64,000 bases of DNA, from the NCBI GenBank assembly GCA_902603705.1, contig CACKVQ010000004.1, positions 1 to 64,000 on the forward strand, read 5' to 3'. Shown here one piece after another: positions 1 to 8,645 of this stretch. The stretch's first letter is position 1, and every line of letters starts with the position of its first letter. Source of the DNA: Puniceicoccaceae bacterium. GTDB taxonomy: Bacteria; Verrucomicrobiota; Verrucomicrobiia; Opitutales; Coraliomargaritaceae. The position numbers and the translations under genes were made by a program. The notes beneath the pieces are model-generated. The model searched no databases, was not told where the DNA came from, and was given only the letters and a program-made list of their open reading frames with translations.

Positions 1-161
1 CTACCATTTTTATCTAATCCCTGTGAATCACAGTGGCGATAGCAATAACCTTTATAAAATTAACGAAAAAATTTGGTTATAACCCATTCCCAGAAATAAG
101 TACTGCCCGGTTAACAAATCCTAAGTTGACGATAATATTTGAGAACTCTTGTCTAAGATTA

Positions 162-1304
162 ATGAAAAAGATTCTTGTAGCGCTCTCAGGTGGTGTCGAT
201 AGCGCCGTAGCAGCTTGGTTATTAAAAGAGCAAGGCTACGACGTATCCGGTGCCTACATTAGGACTTGGATGAACGAAGAGATGCCTTTAGCCGACTGCC
301 CCGCACAACAAGATATTGAAGATTCCAGAGCGGTCGCGTCCCACCTAGGGATCGAATACGAGATTGTTAACCTTGTGAATGAGTATCGCGAACACGTAGT
401 TAAGTACCTTATTGACGGGTACAAGCGAGGGATCACCCCGAATCCAGATATGATGTGTAACCGAGAAATGAAGTTCGGCATCTTTCAGGACTACGCTCGG
501 GAAGCAGGTTTTGACGGAATCGCAACCGGCCACTATGTTCGTAAAATTATACAGCCCGACGGTACGCATAATTTGATCGAAGGCATCGACAAAAACAAAG
601 ACCAATCATATTTTTTAGCCCTCCTAAGTCAGGAGCAAATTCTCAACGCTCTTTTTCCTATTGGAGAATTGAAAAAAACACTTGTGCGAGAAATTGCAGC
701 AACCCAAAATCTACCTAATGCTGCGAAGAAAGATAGTCAGGGTATCTGCTTCCTAGGCAATATGAACATCAATCGGTTCCTGGAACACTACCTTGAGGAT
801 AAGCCGGGTGACATCGTGGATATTGATGGTAAAATACTAGGTCGTCATCGTGGATTACACCGCTATACAACAGGGCAACGCAGAGGCATCGGTATCCCAT
901 CAAATACGGATAATGAATTTTACGTCGTCACTGGTCTAAATGTACAACGTAACGAGCTCATAGTAGCCTTCGATCGCCCCGAATCGCCCGGACTCTTCAC
1001 CACCGAAGTCAACCTACATAATCTGAACTTTACTAACCAAGTCATTCGAAATAAATTGAGTAAATCTAAAGAAGACGTTAATTCGGCATGCAATCAGCAG
1101 TCTAACTTCTCTAAAAACATTAAGGGCTACAAGCTCCTTGCTAAACCGCGCTACCGTGACCCATCTCAAGCTATAACATATTTTCATACTGGTCCAGACT
1201 CAGCGAAAGTTATATTTGACCTACCACAACGCGCGCTCTCACCTGGTCAAGTTCTCGCACTTTATGATGACGAGAAGTTACTAGGCGGCGGCTTTTATGA
1301 CTAA
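162..1304 (+). CDS. mnmA: tRNA-specific 2-thiouridylase MnmA
   Basis: This cytoplasmic enzyme thiolates U34 of tRNA-Lys/Glu/Gln using ATP and sulfur relayed from a desulfurase. The 380-aa protein begins [14 protein letters not shown], with the SGGVDS PP-loop at residues 9-14. The two catalytic cysteines of the family are visible as Cys99 (MCNREMKFG) and Cys196 (GICFLG). The frame stays open upstream to a GTG at 33, but those 43 residues resemble nothing in the family, and starting at the ATG at 162 gives the normal length of about 380 aa. An Asn/Ser/Lys-rich stretch before the C-terminal barrel motif (KPRYRDPSQ) looks like a lineage-specific insertion. The gene is followed by xth on the same strand after a 90-bp gap. 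Confidence 0.95.
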   Translation: MKKILVALSGGVDSAVAAWLLKEQGYDVSGAYIRTWMNEEMPLADCPAQQDIEDSRAVASHLGIEYEIVNLVNEYREHVVKYLIDGYKRGITPNPDMMCNREMKFGIFQDYAREAGFDGIATGHYVRKIIQPDGTHNLIEGIDKNKDQSYFLALLSQEQILNALFPIGELKKTLVREIAATQNLPNAAKKDSQGICFLGNMNINRFLEHYLEDKPGDIVDIDGKILGRHRGLHRYTTGQRRGIGIPSNTDNEFYVVTGLNVQRNELIVAFDRPESPGLFTTEVNLHNLNFTNQVIRNKLSKSKEDVNSACNQQSNFSKNIKGYKLLAKPRYRDPSQAITYFHTGPDSAKVIFDLPQRALSPGQVLALYDDEKLLGGGFYD

Positions 1305-1394
1305 GCTTACAGCATCTATAAAAGATACAGTTTCGATAGAACCAAAATATTCTTCTATTATTGCGCGAATTCGTATGAACAATAAATTTAATTT

Positions 1395-2183
1395 ATGAAT
1401 CCTCAGAAACTAATATCGTGGAATGTTAATGGACTGCGTGCTGCTATAAAAAAAAATTTTAACGACTTTTTAGCAGAAGCAAATCCAGACGTAATCTGCC
1501 TACAAGAGACAAAAATATCGGAAGATCTGGTCGCAGGATTTGAATTCGAAGGCTACCCTTATACCTACTGGAATTGTGCACAAAAAAAAGGATACTCGGG
1601 CACTTCAATACTAAGTAAACGAGAGCCGCATAATACAAGCTACGGCATTGGCATCGATCAGTACGACAAAGAGGGTCGAGTTATTACCTCTGAGTTCTCA
1701 GAATACTATCTTGTCACAGTCTATACGCCTAACTCGCAAAATCACGATGAAACTAAGCGACCACGTCGCCTAGACTATCGTACACTCAAGTGGGACGTCG
1801 CCTTCTTAGATTACATAAAGAAGCTTGAAGTTAGTAAGCCAGTCATATTCTGCGGAGACCTAAATGTCGCTCACCAAGAAATCGATCTTTCTAATCCTAA
1901 GACTAATCGAAAAAATGCCGGCTTTACCAATGAAGAGCGTGCTGGTTTAGATGCTATTTTAGATGCCGGATACATCGATAGTTTCCGCCATCAAAATCCA
2001 AAGGCAATTGATCGTTATAGTTGGTGGTCATACCGTGCTGGTGCCCGTCAGCGTAATATAGGATGGCGAATAGACTACTTCTTCGTCTCGCCTCTACTCA
2101 AAGATCATATATCTAAAACGGATATCCTCGACCAAGTCACAGGATCGGATCACTGCCCGGTCTCACTGGAATTAAAAAATTAA
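1395..2183 (+). CDS. xth: Exodeoxyribonuclease III / AP endonuclease
   Basis: This is an Xth/APE1-type base-excision-repair nuclease that cleaves at abasic sites and removes 3' blocking groups. The 262-aa protein is the usual size. Catalytic motifs of the exonuclease-endonuclease-phosphatase fold appear in order: WNVNGLRA (9-16), the metal-binding Glu in LQETK (Glu38), GDLNVAH (Asp155, Asn157) and GSDHCP (Asp252, His253). The WRIDYFF motif near the C-terminus is typical of the XthA branch. It has its own ATG and lies 15 bp upstream of thiL, so the two are probably cotranscribed. Confidence 0.95.
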   Translation: MNPQKLISWNVNGLRAAIKKNFNDFLAEANPDVICLQETKISEDLVAGFEFEGYPYTYWNCAQKKGYSGTSILSKREPHNTSYGIGIDQYDKEGRVITSEFSEYYLVTVYTPNSQNHDETKRPRRLDYRTLKWDVAFLDYIKKLEVSKPVIFCGDLNVAHQEIDLSNPKTNRKNAGFTNEERAGLDAILDAGYIDSFRHQNPKAIDRYSWWSYRAGARQRNIGWRIDYFFVSPLLKDHISKTDILDQVTGSDHCPVSLELKN

Positions 2184-2198
2184 GTCTTTTTTAAAGCT

Positions 2199-3179
2199 AT
2201 GTTCACAAAAAATAAGAGCATTAGTATCAGCTCGCTCGACGAGACCAAGCTAATAGCTCAAATCCGAAGATGGCTAGGTGATGTTGCTCCACTCAGTCCT
2301 GAGGGGATGGGTGATGATTGCGCCGTGATTCAAGTGCCACTAGGCAAACAAATCCTAACTTCGGATAGTCTGAGTTATGGCCAACACTTCGATCATAAGA
2401 TAGATGCAAAAGACGCCGGCGCTAAGTTAATTAAGCGCAACCTAAGCGACATTGCTGCAATGGGCGGACACCCTAGCTATGCCCTACTAACACTACTTTG
2501 TGGCGGCGACCTGAATCTCGAGTGGCTATCCGAGTTTATTAAAGGCGTTCGAGAAAACTGCGAATATTATAAAGTGCGCATTGTAGGGGGTGATATCAGT
2601 TCCCTTCCCTCAGGGCAGTTCTCCTCGGTATTGAGCTTATACGGCTACTTAGAGAATGACCCACTTCTGCGCAGTGGCTCGCAATCAGGTGACGCGATCT
2701 ACGTGACCGGAAGCTTAGGGGGAAGCCGCGCAAGAAAGCATTATAATTTCTTACCACGCCTAGCAGAGGGTCGCTGGCTAGCAGAATCCGGTGTGTGCAG
2801 CGCACTTATCGATTTAACCGACGGCATAGCTAAAGACTTAAGAGAACTAGTCCCCAATCTATGCGCTGCATATTTATCACTTGATCGTATTCCAATATCA
2901 GAAGCCGCTCAGGAAATTGCTACCCGAAGTGGTTACGCACCAATACAACATGCCTTCTGCGATGGCGAAGATTACGAATTACTCTTTACTATTAAAGAGG
3001 GCTACGATACGAGAAGTTTTGAGGAAGCTTGGGCAGAAAGATTTCCTAAAACCGCCCTTAACAGAATCGGACAAATGAGGCCTTCAAAGAGCGGCGCACC
3101 CTACATTAATGAAGCAACTGGAACGAACATTCTATGGACAAAAGGTTTTGAACACTTTTCGAATGAGCGACCTAATTAA
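2199..3179 (+). CDS. thiL: Thiamine-monophosphate kinase ThiL
   Basis: ThiL phosphorylates thiamine monophosphate to the cofactor thiamine diphosphate. The 326-aa protein has the PurM/ThiL-type motifs: GDDCAV (Asp39-Asp40), the metal-binding SDSL around Asp56, [10 protein letters not shown] (81-90), and the C-terminal [10 protein letters not shown] segment. Its length is normal for the family. The 3' end overlaps the preferred tsaE start by 17 bp, which suggests translational coupling. No other thiamine gene is in the window. Confidence 0.93.
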   Translation: MFTKNKSISISSLDETKLIAQIRRWLGDVAPLSPEGMGDDCAVIQVPLGKQILTSDSLSYGQHFDHKIDAKDAGAKLIKRNLSDIAAMGGHPSYALLTLLCGGDLNLEWLSEFIKGVRENCEYYKVRIVGGDISSLPSGQFSSVLSLYGYLENDPLLRSGSQSGDAIYVTGSLGGSRARKHYNFLPRLAEGRWLAESGVCSALIDLTDGIAKDLRELVPNLCAAYLSLDRIPISEAAQEIATRSGYAPIQHAFCDGEDYELLFTIKEGYDTRSFEEAWAERFPKTALNRIGQMRPSKSGAPYINEATGTNILWTKGFEHFSNERPN

Positions 3180-3609
3180 TCACCTTATTGCGGGCATATG
3201 CTCCAGAAGCACAACTCAGACAGAAGCAGTGGGGACACAAATCGGTGCCATGCTACCTATTGACTCAGTGCTCGCTCTGCATGGCGACCTAGGAGCAGGG
3301 AAAACTACCCTTGTACGTGGTTTAGCTAGCGCCTGGGGAATAAGGGAGCCTATAACTAGCCCTACATTCAATCTTTACACGATCTACATTGGTAAACGGC
3401 AACTCGTACACTTTGACGCCTACCGCTTATCATGCAGCTCTGACCTAGATGCTCTAATGATAGAAGACTTCCTACTATCACCATGGTGCCTTGCCGTCGA
3501 ATGGCCGGAACGTATCTCAGATGCATTGCCTGAAAATACTTGGCACTTAAATCTGACAATAAACTCAGACCAAACTCATACTATATCTCTGCTCAAAAGA
3601 GACAATTAG
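3163..3609 (+). CDS. tsaE: tRNA threonylcarbamoyladenosine biosynthesis ATPase TsaE
   Basis: TsaE is the small P-loop ATPase that works with TsaB and TsaD to make t6A37 in ANN-decoding tRNAs. The 148-aa protein has Walker [10 protein letters not shown] (residues 41-49), then the family signatures SPTFNLY, HFDAYRL and EWPERI. The frame is open to an ATG at 3109, but that segment lies wholly inside thiL. The ATG at 3163 (MSDLINHL) gives the usual length and a 17-bp overlap with thiL. The partner gene tsaB is at 35145 in this same window. Confidence 0.92.
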   Translation: MSDLINHLIAGICSRSTTQTEAVGTQIGAMLPIDSVLALHGDLGAGKTTLVRGLASAWGIREPITSPTFNLYTIYIGKRQLVHFDAYRLSCSSDLDALMIEDFLLSPWCLAVEWPERISDALPENTWHLNLTINSDQTHTISLLKRDN

Positions 3610-3681
3610 GAGCCTATTTTAGCCTTACAATAATCCAAAAAAACTCGACATAACCATCTACACAGGCTCATAAATACAAGA

Positions 3682-4155
3682 ATGCAATCACCCAGCTTCA
3701 CAAGGTCTTATAACCTGCCTAGATCTATCCTAGCTAAGAGTGGCTTTAGTTTACTTGAGATACTAATTGCTATCGCACTGGTGGCCTTGCTCGCTAGCGT
3801 CGCACTCAACCAATTAACAGGCGTATTCGGAGATAATCAAAAACAAGCGGCTCAAATATTTGTCACAAGTAGTTCTGAACTCGCACTCACTAGATATCGC
3901 CTAGATGTGGGGAATTTCCCTAGTACCGACCAGGGACTCAAAGCACTAATGAAGGCACCGACTGGGAAAGAAGCGCGCTGGAAAGGACCTTATTTAAAAG
4001 AGCTAGCCATCGATCCATGGGGTAATCCTTATAAGTATAAATTTCCGGGAACACGCAATATAAGTGGTAGTCGTAGTTACGACATCTGGTCTCTTGGAGA
4101 AGACGGCACTGAGAGTAATGACGACATCGGAAACTGGACGAATTCTAGCCAGTAG
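3682..4155 (+). CDS. gspG: Type II secretion major pseudopilin GspG
   Basis: GspG is the main subunit of the periplasmic pseudopilus of the type II secretion system. The 157-aa precursor has a 21-residue leader ending in Gly21, then the class III N-methylation sequence FSLLEILIA with Glu at +5 (Glu26), and a hydrophobic helix. The C-terminal half has the GspG signatures TDQGLKALM, GPYLKE and DPWGNPY. It is the first gene of the gsp cluster, 72 bp after tsaE, and its 3' end overlaps the next pseudopilin gene by 38 bp. Confidence 0.93.
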   Translation: MQSPSFTRSYNLPRSILAKSGFSLLEILIAIALVALLASVALNQLTGVFGDNQKQAAQIFVTSSSELALTRYRLDVGNFPSTDQGLKALMKAPTGKEARWKGPYLKELAIDPWGNPYKYKFPGTRNISGSRSYDIWSLGEDGTESNDDIGNWTNSSQ

Positions 4156-4654
4156 CCATAAATGCCCCGCCTACAAAGCGGGCTTTACCCTATTGGAGAT
4201 TATTCTCGTCATCGCATTAATAGCATTAGCATCAAGCGTATTAATTGCAAATTTCACTACCTTTCTAAAATTTGAAGATCGTTTAAACCCAGAAGAAGTA
4301 CTCTACGCTGCAATACGCTCAGCGCGCTTCCATGCCGCCTGCGAGCGTGAACTGACGAGTCTCAGTTACGAAAAAGAATCTGGATCACTTGTTATCAATA
4401 CTGGAGATAGCTTCCCACTTAATAACAATTTTAGCTCCGAAGAAAGAGGTGAAATTCGTTTCTATCTTGTGCCCTCGGCTCAAGGAATGGAGCGTTTCTC
4501 TGACCCTGAAGACACAAAGTTCGAGGTAAGAGAAATTTTCTTCGCTCCTGATCGCAGCTCCAACCCTTTCGTAGCCGTAATTGACAACGGGCAAGGCATA
4601 ATCATACATCTAACTTTCGACCCATTTTCTAATTTAGCAAGGCAGCCAGAATGA
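4118..4654 (+). CDS. gspH: Type II secretion minor pseudopilin (GspH-like)
   Basis: This is a prepilin-like minor subunit, by position and size GspH. Starting at the ATG at 4118 gives 178 aa with a 22-residue leader ending in Gly22, then FTLLEIILV with Glu27 at +5 and a hydrophobic helix. The frame extends upstream to 4064, but only through the overlapping gspG 3' end. The body of the protein is poorly conserved, so the H assignment rests mainly on order between GspG and GspI. It overlaps gspI by ATGA at 4651-4654. Confidence 0.78.
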   Translation: MTTSETGRILASSHKCPAYKAGFTLLEIILVIALIALASSVLIANFTTFLKFEDRLNPEEVLYAAIRSARFHAACERELTSLSYEKESGSLVINTGDSFPLNNNFSSEERGEIRFYLVPSAQGMERFSDPEDTKFEVREIFFAPDRSSNPFVAVIDNGQGIIIHLTFDPFSNLARQPE

Positions 4655-5148
4655 GCGAATATGATAACAACTACGCTGCGTATTATTTCTGTCGTAAGCG
4701 CGCATACGCTTTTTCACTTATCGAGGTGATTATTGCCCTCACGGTTTTTGCGCTGGCGGCCACCGTACTAATGTCCTCCTTTGTAGATGCTTTGCTCGCG
4801 CGCGAGGGTTCTTCTAATAAGAGTCTAATCAATACCGATATCCGTATGGTGAGGATGCAGCTGCTACTGGAACCAAGCATCGAAGCGGCAGAAGACGGAA
4901 ACGAATATCAAAGCCTTAGTAGCGGCGAGGCTTCTTGGATAGCAACCATATATCCAACCAATGTAGTCGACTTGTTTAAGGTGGATTTTAGTATAGAGTT
5001 TCGGGAACCTCCTGATGGTCATAGCGGAAGCTACAAAGAAATACTTTATCTCCTGCGTCCCACTTGGTCAGAAATGGAGGAACGAGATGAATTACTCCGA
5101 GATAAACGTAAGGAGCTATTAGATAGCCGTAGAGACTACCAATTCTGA
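4651..5148 (+). CDS. gspI: Type II secretion minor pseudopilin (GspI-like)
   Basis: A 165-aa prepilin-like protein with processing site Ala20|Phe21 in the motif FSLIEVIIAL (Glu25 at +5). An alanine rather than glycine at -1 is less common but occurs in minor pseudopilins. The ATG overlaps the gspH stop as ATGA, and its own stop overlaps the gspJ ATG, so the minor pseudopilins appear translationally coupled. Charged residues dominate the C-terminus. The I assignment comes from gene order and the FSLIEV motif. Confidence 0.78.
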   Translation: MSEYDNNYAAYYFCRKRAYAFSLIEVIIALTVFALAATVLMSSFVDALLAREGSSNKSLINTDIRMVRMQLLLEPSIEAAEDGNEYQSLSSGEASWIATIYPTNVVDLFKVDFSIEFREPPDGHSGSYKEILYLLRPTWSEMEERDELLRDKRKELLDSRRDYQF

Positions 5149-6023
5149 TGATACAAAGGGGAACAACCACATACTCTAAAAACTCCATGCGAAACGCTGA
5201 GAACTCTAATTTTAAAGTTCGCCATTGCGCCTTCACCCTAATAGAGGTAATACTCGCAGTTAGTATAGCTGGTGCTCTCCTTGCTGCAGCTGCTACTTTA
5301 GTGGTCTCTGTATCCGAACTTTGGATAGGACGCCAAGATCGTCACTTTTTCGATGACCACGTCGACGGAGTCACCGAATTTATTCAAGCTTCTTTCGCCC
5401 ATTCAGGAACAGAGATTACAATCAGGGCACCTGAAGGGCAGACCGTTAATGCTTCGAATCCACTGGGAACAAATAGCAATACTCCCAATTCGAATATGAC
5501 TGAGGTTGAAGTTATTCCCTCTAATACCGATCTGCAATCCGATAATGATGCACCAGAAACTGGACGTGCGGGCTTAATTAAAACTGCAGAACAACCTATA
5601 GCGTGGTCAAAACCCCCTGGTTACCCAGAATACGAGGATCCATTACTACATTTTAGCCTAAAAGATACATCCCCCTTACTTATTAAAGCTGACGACGCCC
5701 CAATTATTGGGATCAAGGCTTTTTTCTATTTCAAAAAGGACGAAGGACTTAGCCTGTTGTGGTACACCCCGCTACAAGAACATAGTAAAGATCTCAACGA
5801 TCTGCATCGTACCCAAATTAGTAATTTAATTACCCAAATCGAGTATATATACTGGGACGATCGTTTCGAAAAATGGGAAAGCGAGACTGCTCCGAAAGAA
5901 AGTGAAGCAGGTGATGAATTTATTCTTCCTCATTTCGCAAAGCTAACTTTCGAATATGAAGGGGAAAGAAAAGAACGTATTCTGGCTATCCCGGTGCCGT
6001 CGCGATCCGCGCTTATTTTTTAA
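5148..6023 (+). CDS. gspJ: Type II secretion minor pseudopilin (GspJ-like)
   Basis: This 291-aa prepilin-like protein has processing site Ala28|Phe29 (FTLIEVILAVS, Glu33 at +5) followed by a hydrophobic segment. GspJ is normally the largest of the H/I/J minor pseudopilins, which fits. The start overlaps the gspI stop by one base (TGATG). An in-frame ATG 13 codons downstream would give a shorter leader and cannot be excluded. A Ser/Asn-rich linker lies in the middle. The stop overlaps the gspK start (TAATG). Confidence 0.77.
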   Translation: MIQRGTTTYSKNSMRNAENSNFKVRHCAFTLIEVILAVSIAGALLAAAATLVVSVSELWIGRQDRHFFDDHVDGVTEFIQASFAHSGTEITIRAPEGQTVNASNPLGTNSNTPNSNMTEVEVIPSNTDLQSDNDAPETGRAGLIKTAEQPIAWSKPPGYPEYEDPLLHFSLKDTSPLLIKADDAPIIGIKAFFYFKKDEGLSLLWYTPLQEHSKDLNDLHRTQISNLITQIEYIYWDDRFEKWESETAPKESEAGDEFILPHFAKLTFEYEGERKERILAIPVPSRSALIF

Positions 6024-7144
6024 TGAACAAACAAACAAAAATAGTCGCTAGCCAATCCCCAACCCCCGCCTCGTGCTCAAGTGAAAGACGCGGCAGCGTC
6101 CTAGTCGCCGTCCTTGCTATCGTTCTCCTACTAAGCTTCATTATAACTCGTTTTATAGATGAAGCAGTAGAAGATCTAGAATACCTTTCCATTTTCAACG
6201 AACCAAGTGATGTCCGTTCTTTTACCTACAGTATGCTTGAAGTGGCGCTAGCAACAGTCAATGAAGTGGCACTTATAGATAAGGGTAAGCTCTACGCACC
6301 TGAACAAGGCTGGTTGGACCCAATTAATTATGCAGGCATTGAAATCCCTAATGGTTGGGAGGTTCAAGTTCATATTCAAGACGAGAGCGGGAAACTCCCG
6401 ATTAATACTATGGATGAAACGGCATTAAACCAACTATTAGAAGAAAGCTTTGATTTCGAATTCGGCACTGCTCGTGAGCTTAGTAGTATGTTGCTTGACT
6501 GGATCGACCCCGATGAAATTCGTCGTCTTAATGGTGCAGAGTCCGAGGATTACCTTCGCCGAAACCCACCCTATCGAGCCGCCAACGCCCCACTACAATC
6601 ACTAAATGAATTGCGCTTAATTGAAATTTGGGAGGAGGAATTTTTTGACCAAAAAGGCCGTCCAAATGATCGATTTGCACAACTTGAAAACATGGTTTCC
6701 GTGATCAATTCGGGTGCAGTAAATTTAAATACGAGCACAGAACCTGTACTCGAACTATTAGCTTTACAAAATGAATTTGACGAAAATCGGATATTTGACG
6801 GACTTCAAGACTTACCATACTTAATAAAAACACCTGGTTCAATAAACGCCCAGAAATGCAGTGTCGAAGTGCAATTACTTCGTGTCACTGTGAGTGTCCT
6901 TAGGGGTCGCGTACCCTTTACGATCAGTGCACTCTTAGAACCGATTCCAGATAAGGAGAGCACTAGCAGTAGTAATACGCCTGGGCGTTCCTCGGCAGAT
7001 GAGCCCAAAACAGGAGTGGGCAGGGAACAGGATGCGATAAAGTACCCCTTTAATATTTTGCAAGTTTCGGAATATACCAAAGGACAGCCCAATAGTCCAC
7101 CAGCTCGTTATTCAGCGCTAGACATTGGCGGTGAAAACAATTAA
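6023..7144 (+). CDS. gspK: Type II secretion protein GspK
   Basis: GspK caps the pseudopilus tip together with GspI and GspJ. The 373-aa protein starts with a charged leader ending RRG (Gly24), then the segment SVLVAVLAIVLLLSF. As is typical for GspK, it lacks the +5 glutamate. The middle has the GspK/SAM-like features INTMDETALNQLL, MLLDWIDPDE and LNELRLI. The last 60 residues are Pro/Ser-rich and probably disordered. It overlaps gspJ by one base. Confidence 0.83.
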   Translation: MNKQTKIVASQSPTPASCSSERRGSVLVAVLAIVLLLSFIITRFIDEAVEDLEYLSIFNEPSDVRSFTYSMLEVALATVNEVALIDKGKLYAPEQGWLDPINYAGIEIPNGWEVQVHIQDESGKLPINTMDETALNQLLEESFDFEFGTARELSSMLLDWIDPDEIRRLNGAESEDYLRRNPPYRAANAPLQSLNELRLIEIWEEEFFDQKGRPNDRFAQLENMVSVINSGAVNLNTSTEPVLELLALQNEFDENRIFDGLQDLPYLIKTPGSINAQKCSVEVQLLRVTVSVLRGRVPFTISALLEPIPDKESTSSSNTPGRSSADEPKTGVGREQDAIKYPFNILQVSEYTKGQPNSPPARYSALDIGGENN

Positions 7145-7165
7145 ATAAAATAGTTCTGTATTGAA

Positions 7166-8092
7166 GTGAAGGAATCTAAGAACATAAGCCAAGAAACCGA
7201 TCACTCGTCTCAGTTCGATGTGCTCATACTGCCATCCGAGTACTTTTTCACCGAGCGCGTTAATGTGCCAAATGATTTAAGCTCTAGTGAACTGCCAGAG
7301 TTCGCGGAACTGAGCATTGAAGGAATTGCTCCTTTCCCGCTGGATCAGCTACGCTGGGGCTTTGTTCCAAGTGCAGACGGTAAAAGTGTAATTATCTACG
7401 CCGCTCATTACGAGCGCCTAAAACGCGCAGGATTTACAGATCTAGAGAGTTATAATTGGGTCCTACCCGATTTAACAGTTTTCGATAATACAGATATACT
7501 AGATATAAAAGAAATCATCCAGCAAGAGGAAACTAAATTGTGGCACGCCGACATCAGGCCGAAGAGCTTCAAAAGCGTAGAGCGCAGAGTCCGCAATGTA
7601 ACTACCTGGGTTACCAGAATCATATGCTACGCAGCCCTTTTTACACTTTTTCTAATTACACTCGAAGTCCTTCTACAAGTAAGCAAAACCTGGCTTGGCA
7701 CACGCCAAGCTAAAATCGATTCTCAGAGAGCCGAAGTTCGTCGCATCGAAGACAAACATAGCTTGATGAACAAGCTTGAGCAGGTCGCACAAAACGAGCT
7801 TCGCCCAATAATAATACTTGAAGCAGCTAATCAAATACGAATTGATCTAAAAAATTCTGGTATTGAATATGACGAAGTCGTTATTGAAGGCCTAAATCGT
7901 CTCACAATAGAGGGGAAAGCTAGCACTATCAATGAACTAAATGAATACACTAAAGCACTCAGGAATTCAGGAAATTTCCAGCTGGTCGAAAATCCTAAAT
8001 CCATTACCCGATCCGGTAAAACGACTTTCACAGCAACACTTGACTACATCCGTACCATTCCATCAAAAAATATCGGAGGCGTCTTAAAATGA
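7166..8092 (+). CDS. gspL: Type II secretion inner-membrane protein (GspL-like)
   Basis: GspL links the cytoplasmic ATPase GspE to the pseudopilus platform. The 308-aa protein has a soluble N-terminal part of about 145 residues, one membrane segment around residues 150-172 (IICYAALFTLFLITLEVLL), a predicted coiled coil, and a small C-terminal periplasmic ferredoxin-like region, as in GspL/PilN. The N-terminal cytoplasmic domain is shorter than in classical GspL. The likely start is GTG at 7166. The stop overlaps the next gene by ATGA. The identification rests on topology and position and is less certain than for GspG or GspD. Confidence 0.65.
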   Translation: MKESKNISQETDHSSQFDVLILPSEYFFTERVNVPNDLSSSELPEFAELSIEGIAPFPLDQLRWGFVPSADGKSVIIYAAHYERLKRAGFTDLESYNWVLPDLTVFDNTDILDIKEIIQQEETKLWHADIRPKSFKSVERRVRNVTTWVTRIICYAALFTLFLITLEVLLQVSKTWLGTRQAKIDSQRAEVRRIEDKHSLMNKLEQVAQNELRPIIILEAANQIRIDLKNSGIEYDEVVIEGLNRLTIEGKASTINELNEYTKALRNSGNFQLVENPKSITRSGKTTFTATLDYIRTIPSKNIGGVLK

Positions 8093-8643
8093 AAACCATG
8101 ATAGCTAAAATACGCACGCTATACAGAACTATGAGTCTTCGTGAGAAGTCCCTCTGCCTTTGCTTCCTTATAGCATTGCTCATTATATGGTCAAATAACT
8201 GGATTGGCCGCACACTCGAATGGAATATACAACGCAATCTAAGTGCCACAGAATTAGCTACACAACAGGAATGGCTAAAACGCAATGATGCCATATCAGC
8301 AGGACTGAGTAATGCGCTCAAACGGGTCGATCCTTCAAAAACGTATGCCGCTGCTCAACTATCTGGTCAGATCGACGGCCTGATACGTCAAACTGGCCTT
8401 TCGAATCAAGCTGATATCGACCCTGTGCGCACCCGCGAGGGTGAAATTTTCAATGATCATAACCTGCGTGTCCGTTTAAGTCGAATTTCCATTGCCCAAC
8501 TGATTAAACTCAACAAACTTTTACAACAAGAATCTCCCTACATTAACTTGCAAAGCTTACGCATTCAAAAAAATCGAACTAAGCCAGATCAACTCGAAGT
8601 ACGTTACCAAATCAATTCATTTGATCTAAAAGACCTAAACTAG
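8089..8643 (+). CDS. gspM: Type II secretion inner-membrane protein (GspM-like)
   Basis: A 184-aa protein with a short cytoplasmic N-terminus (MSLREKSLCLCF), one membrane helix at about residues 20-38, and a periplasmic region of about 140 residues. This is the topology of GspM, the partner of GspL. It starts within the gspL stop (ATGA at 8089-8092) and is followed 2 bp later by the secretin gene. Primary-sequence support is weak, so the call rests on topology, size and its place between L and D. Confidence 0.62.
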   Translation: MKTMIAKIRTLYRTMSLREKSLCLCFLIALLIIWSNNWIGRTLEWNIQRNLSATELATQQEWLKRNDAISAGLSNALKRVDPSKTYAAAQLSGQIDGLIRQTGLSNQADIDPVRTREGEIFNDHNLRVRLSRISIAQLIKLNKLLQQESPYINLQSLRIQKNRTKPDQLEVRYQINSFDLKDLN

Positions 8644-8645
8644 CA

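Noticed and set aside
33-161. N-terminal extension of mnmA to the GTG at 33
   Set aside because: The 43 extra residues have no family similarity; starting at 162 places the PP-loop at the expected position.
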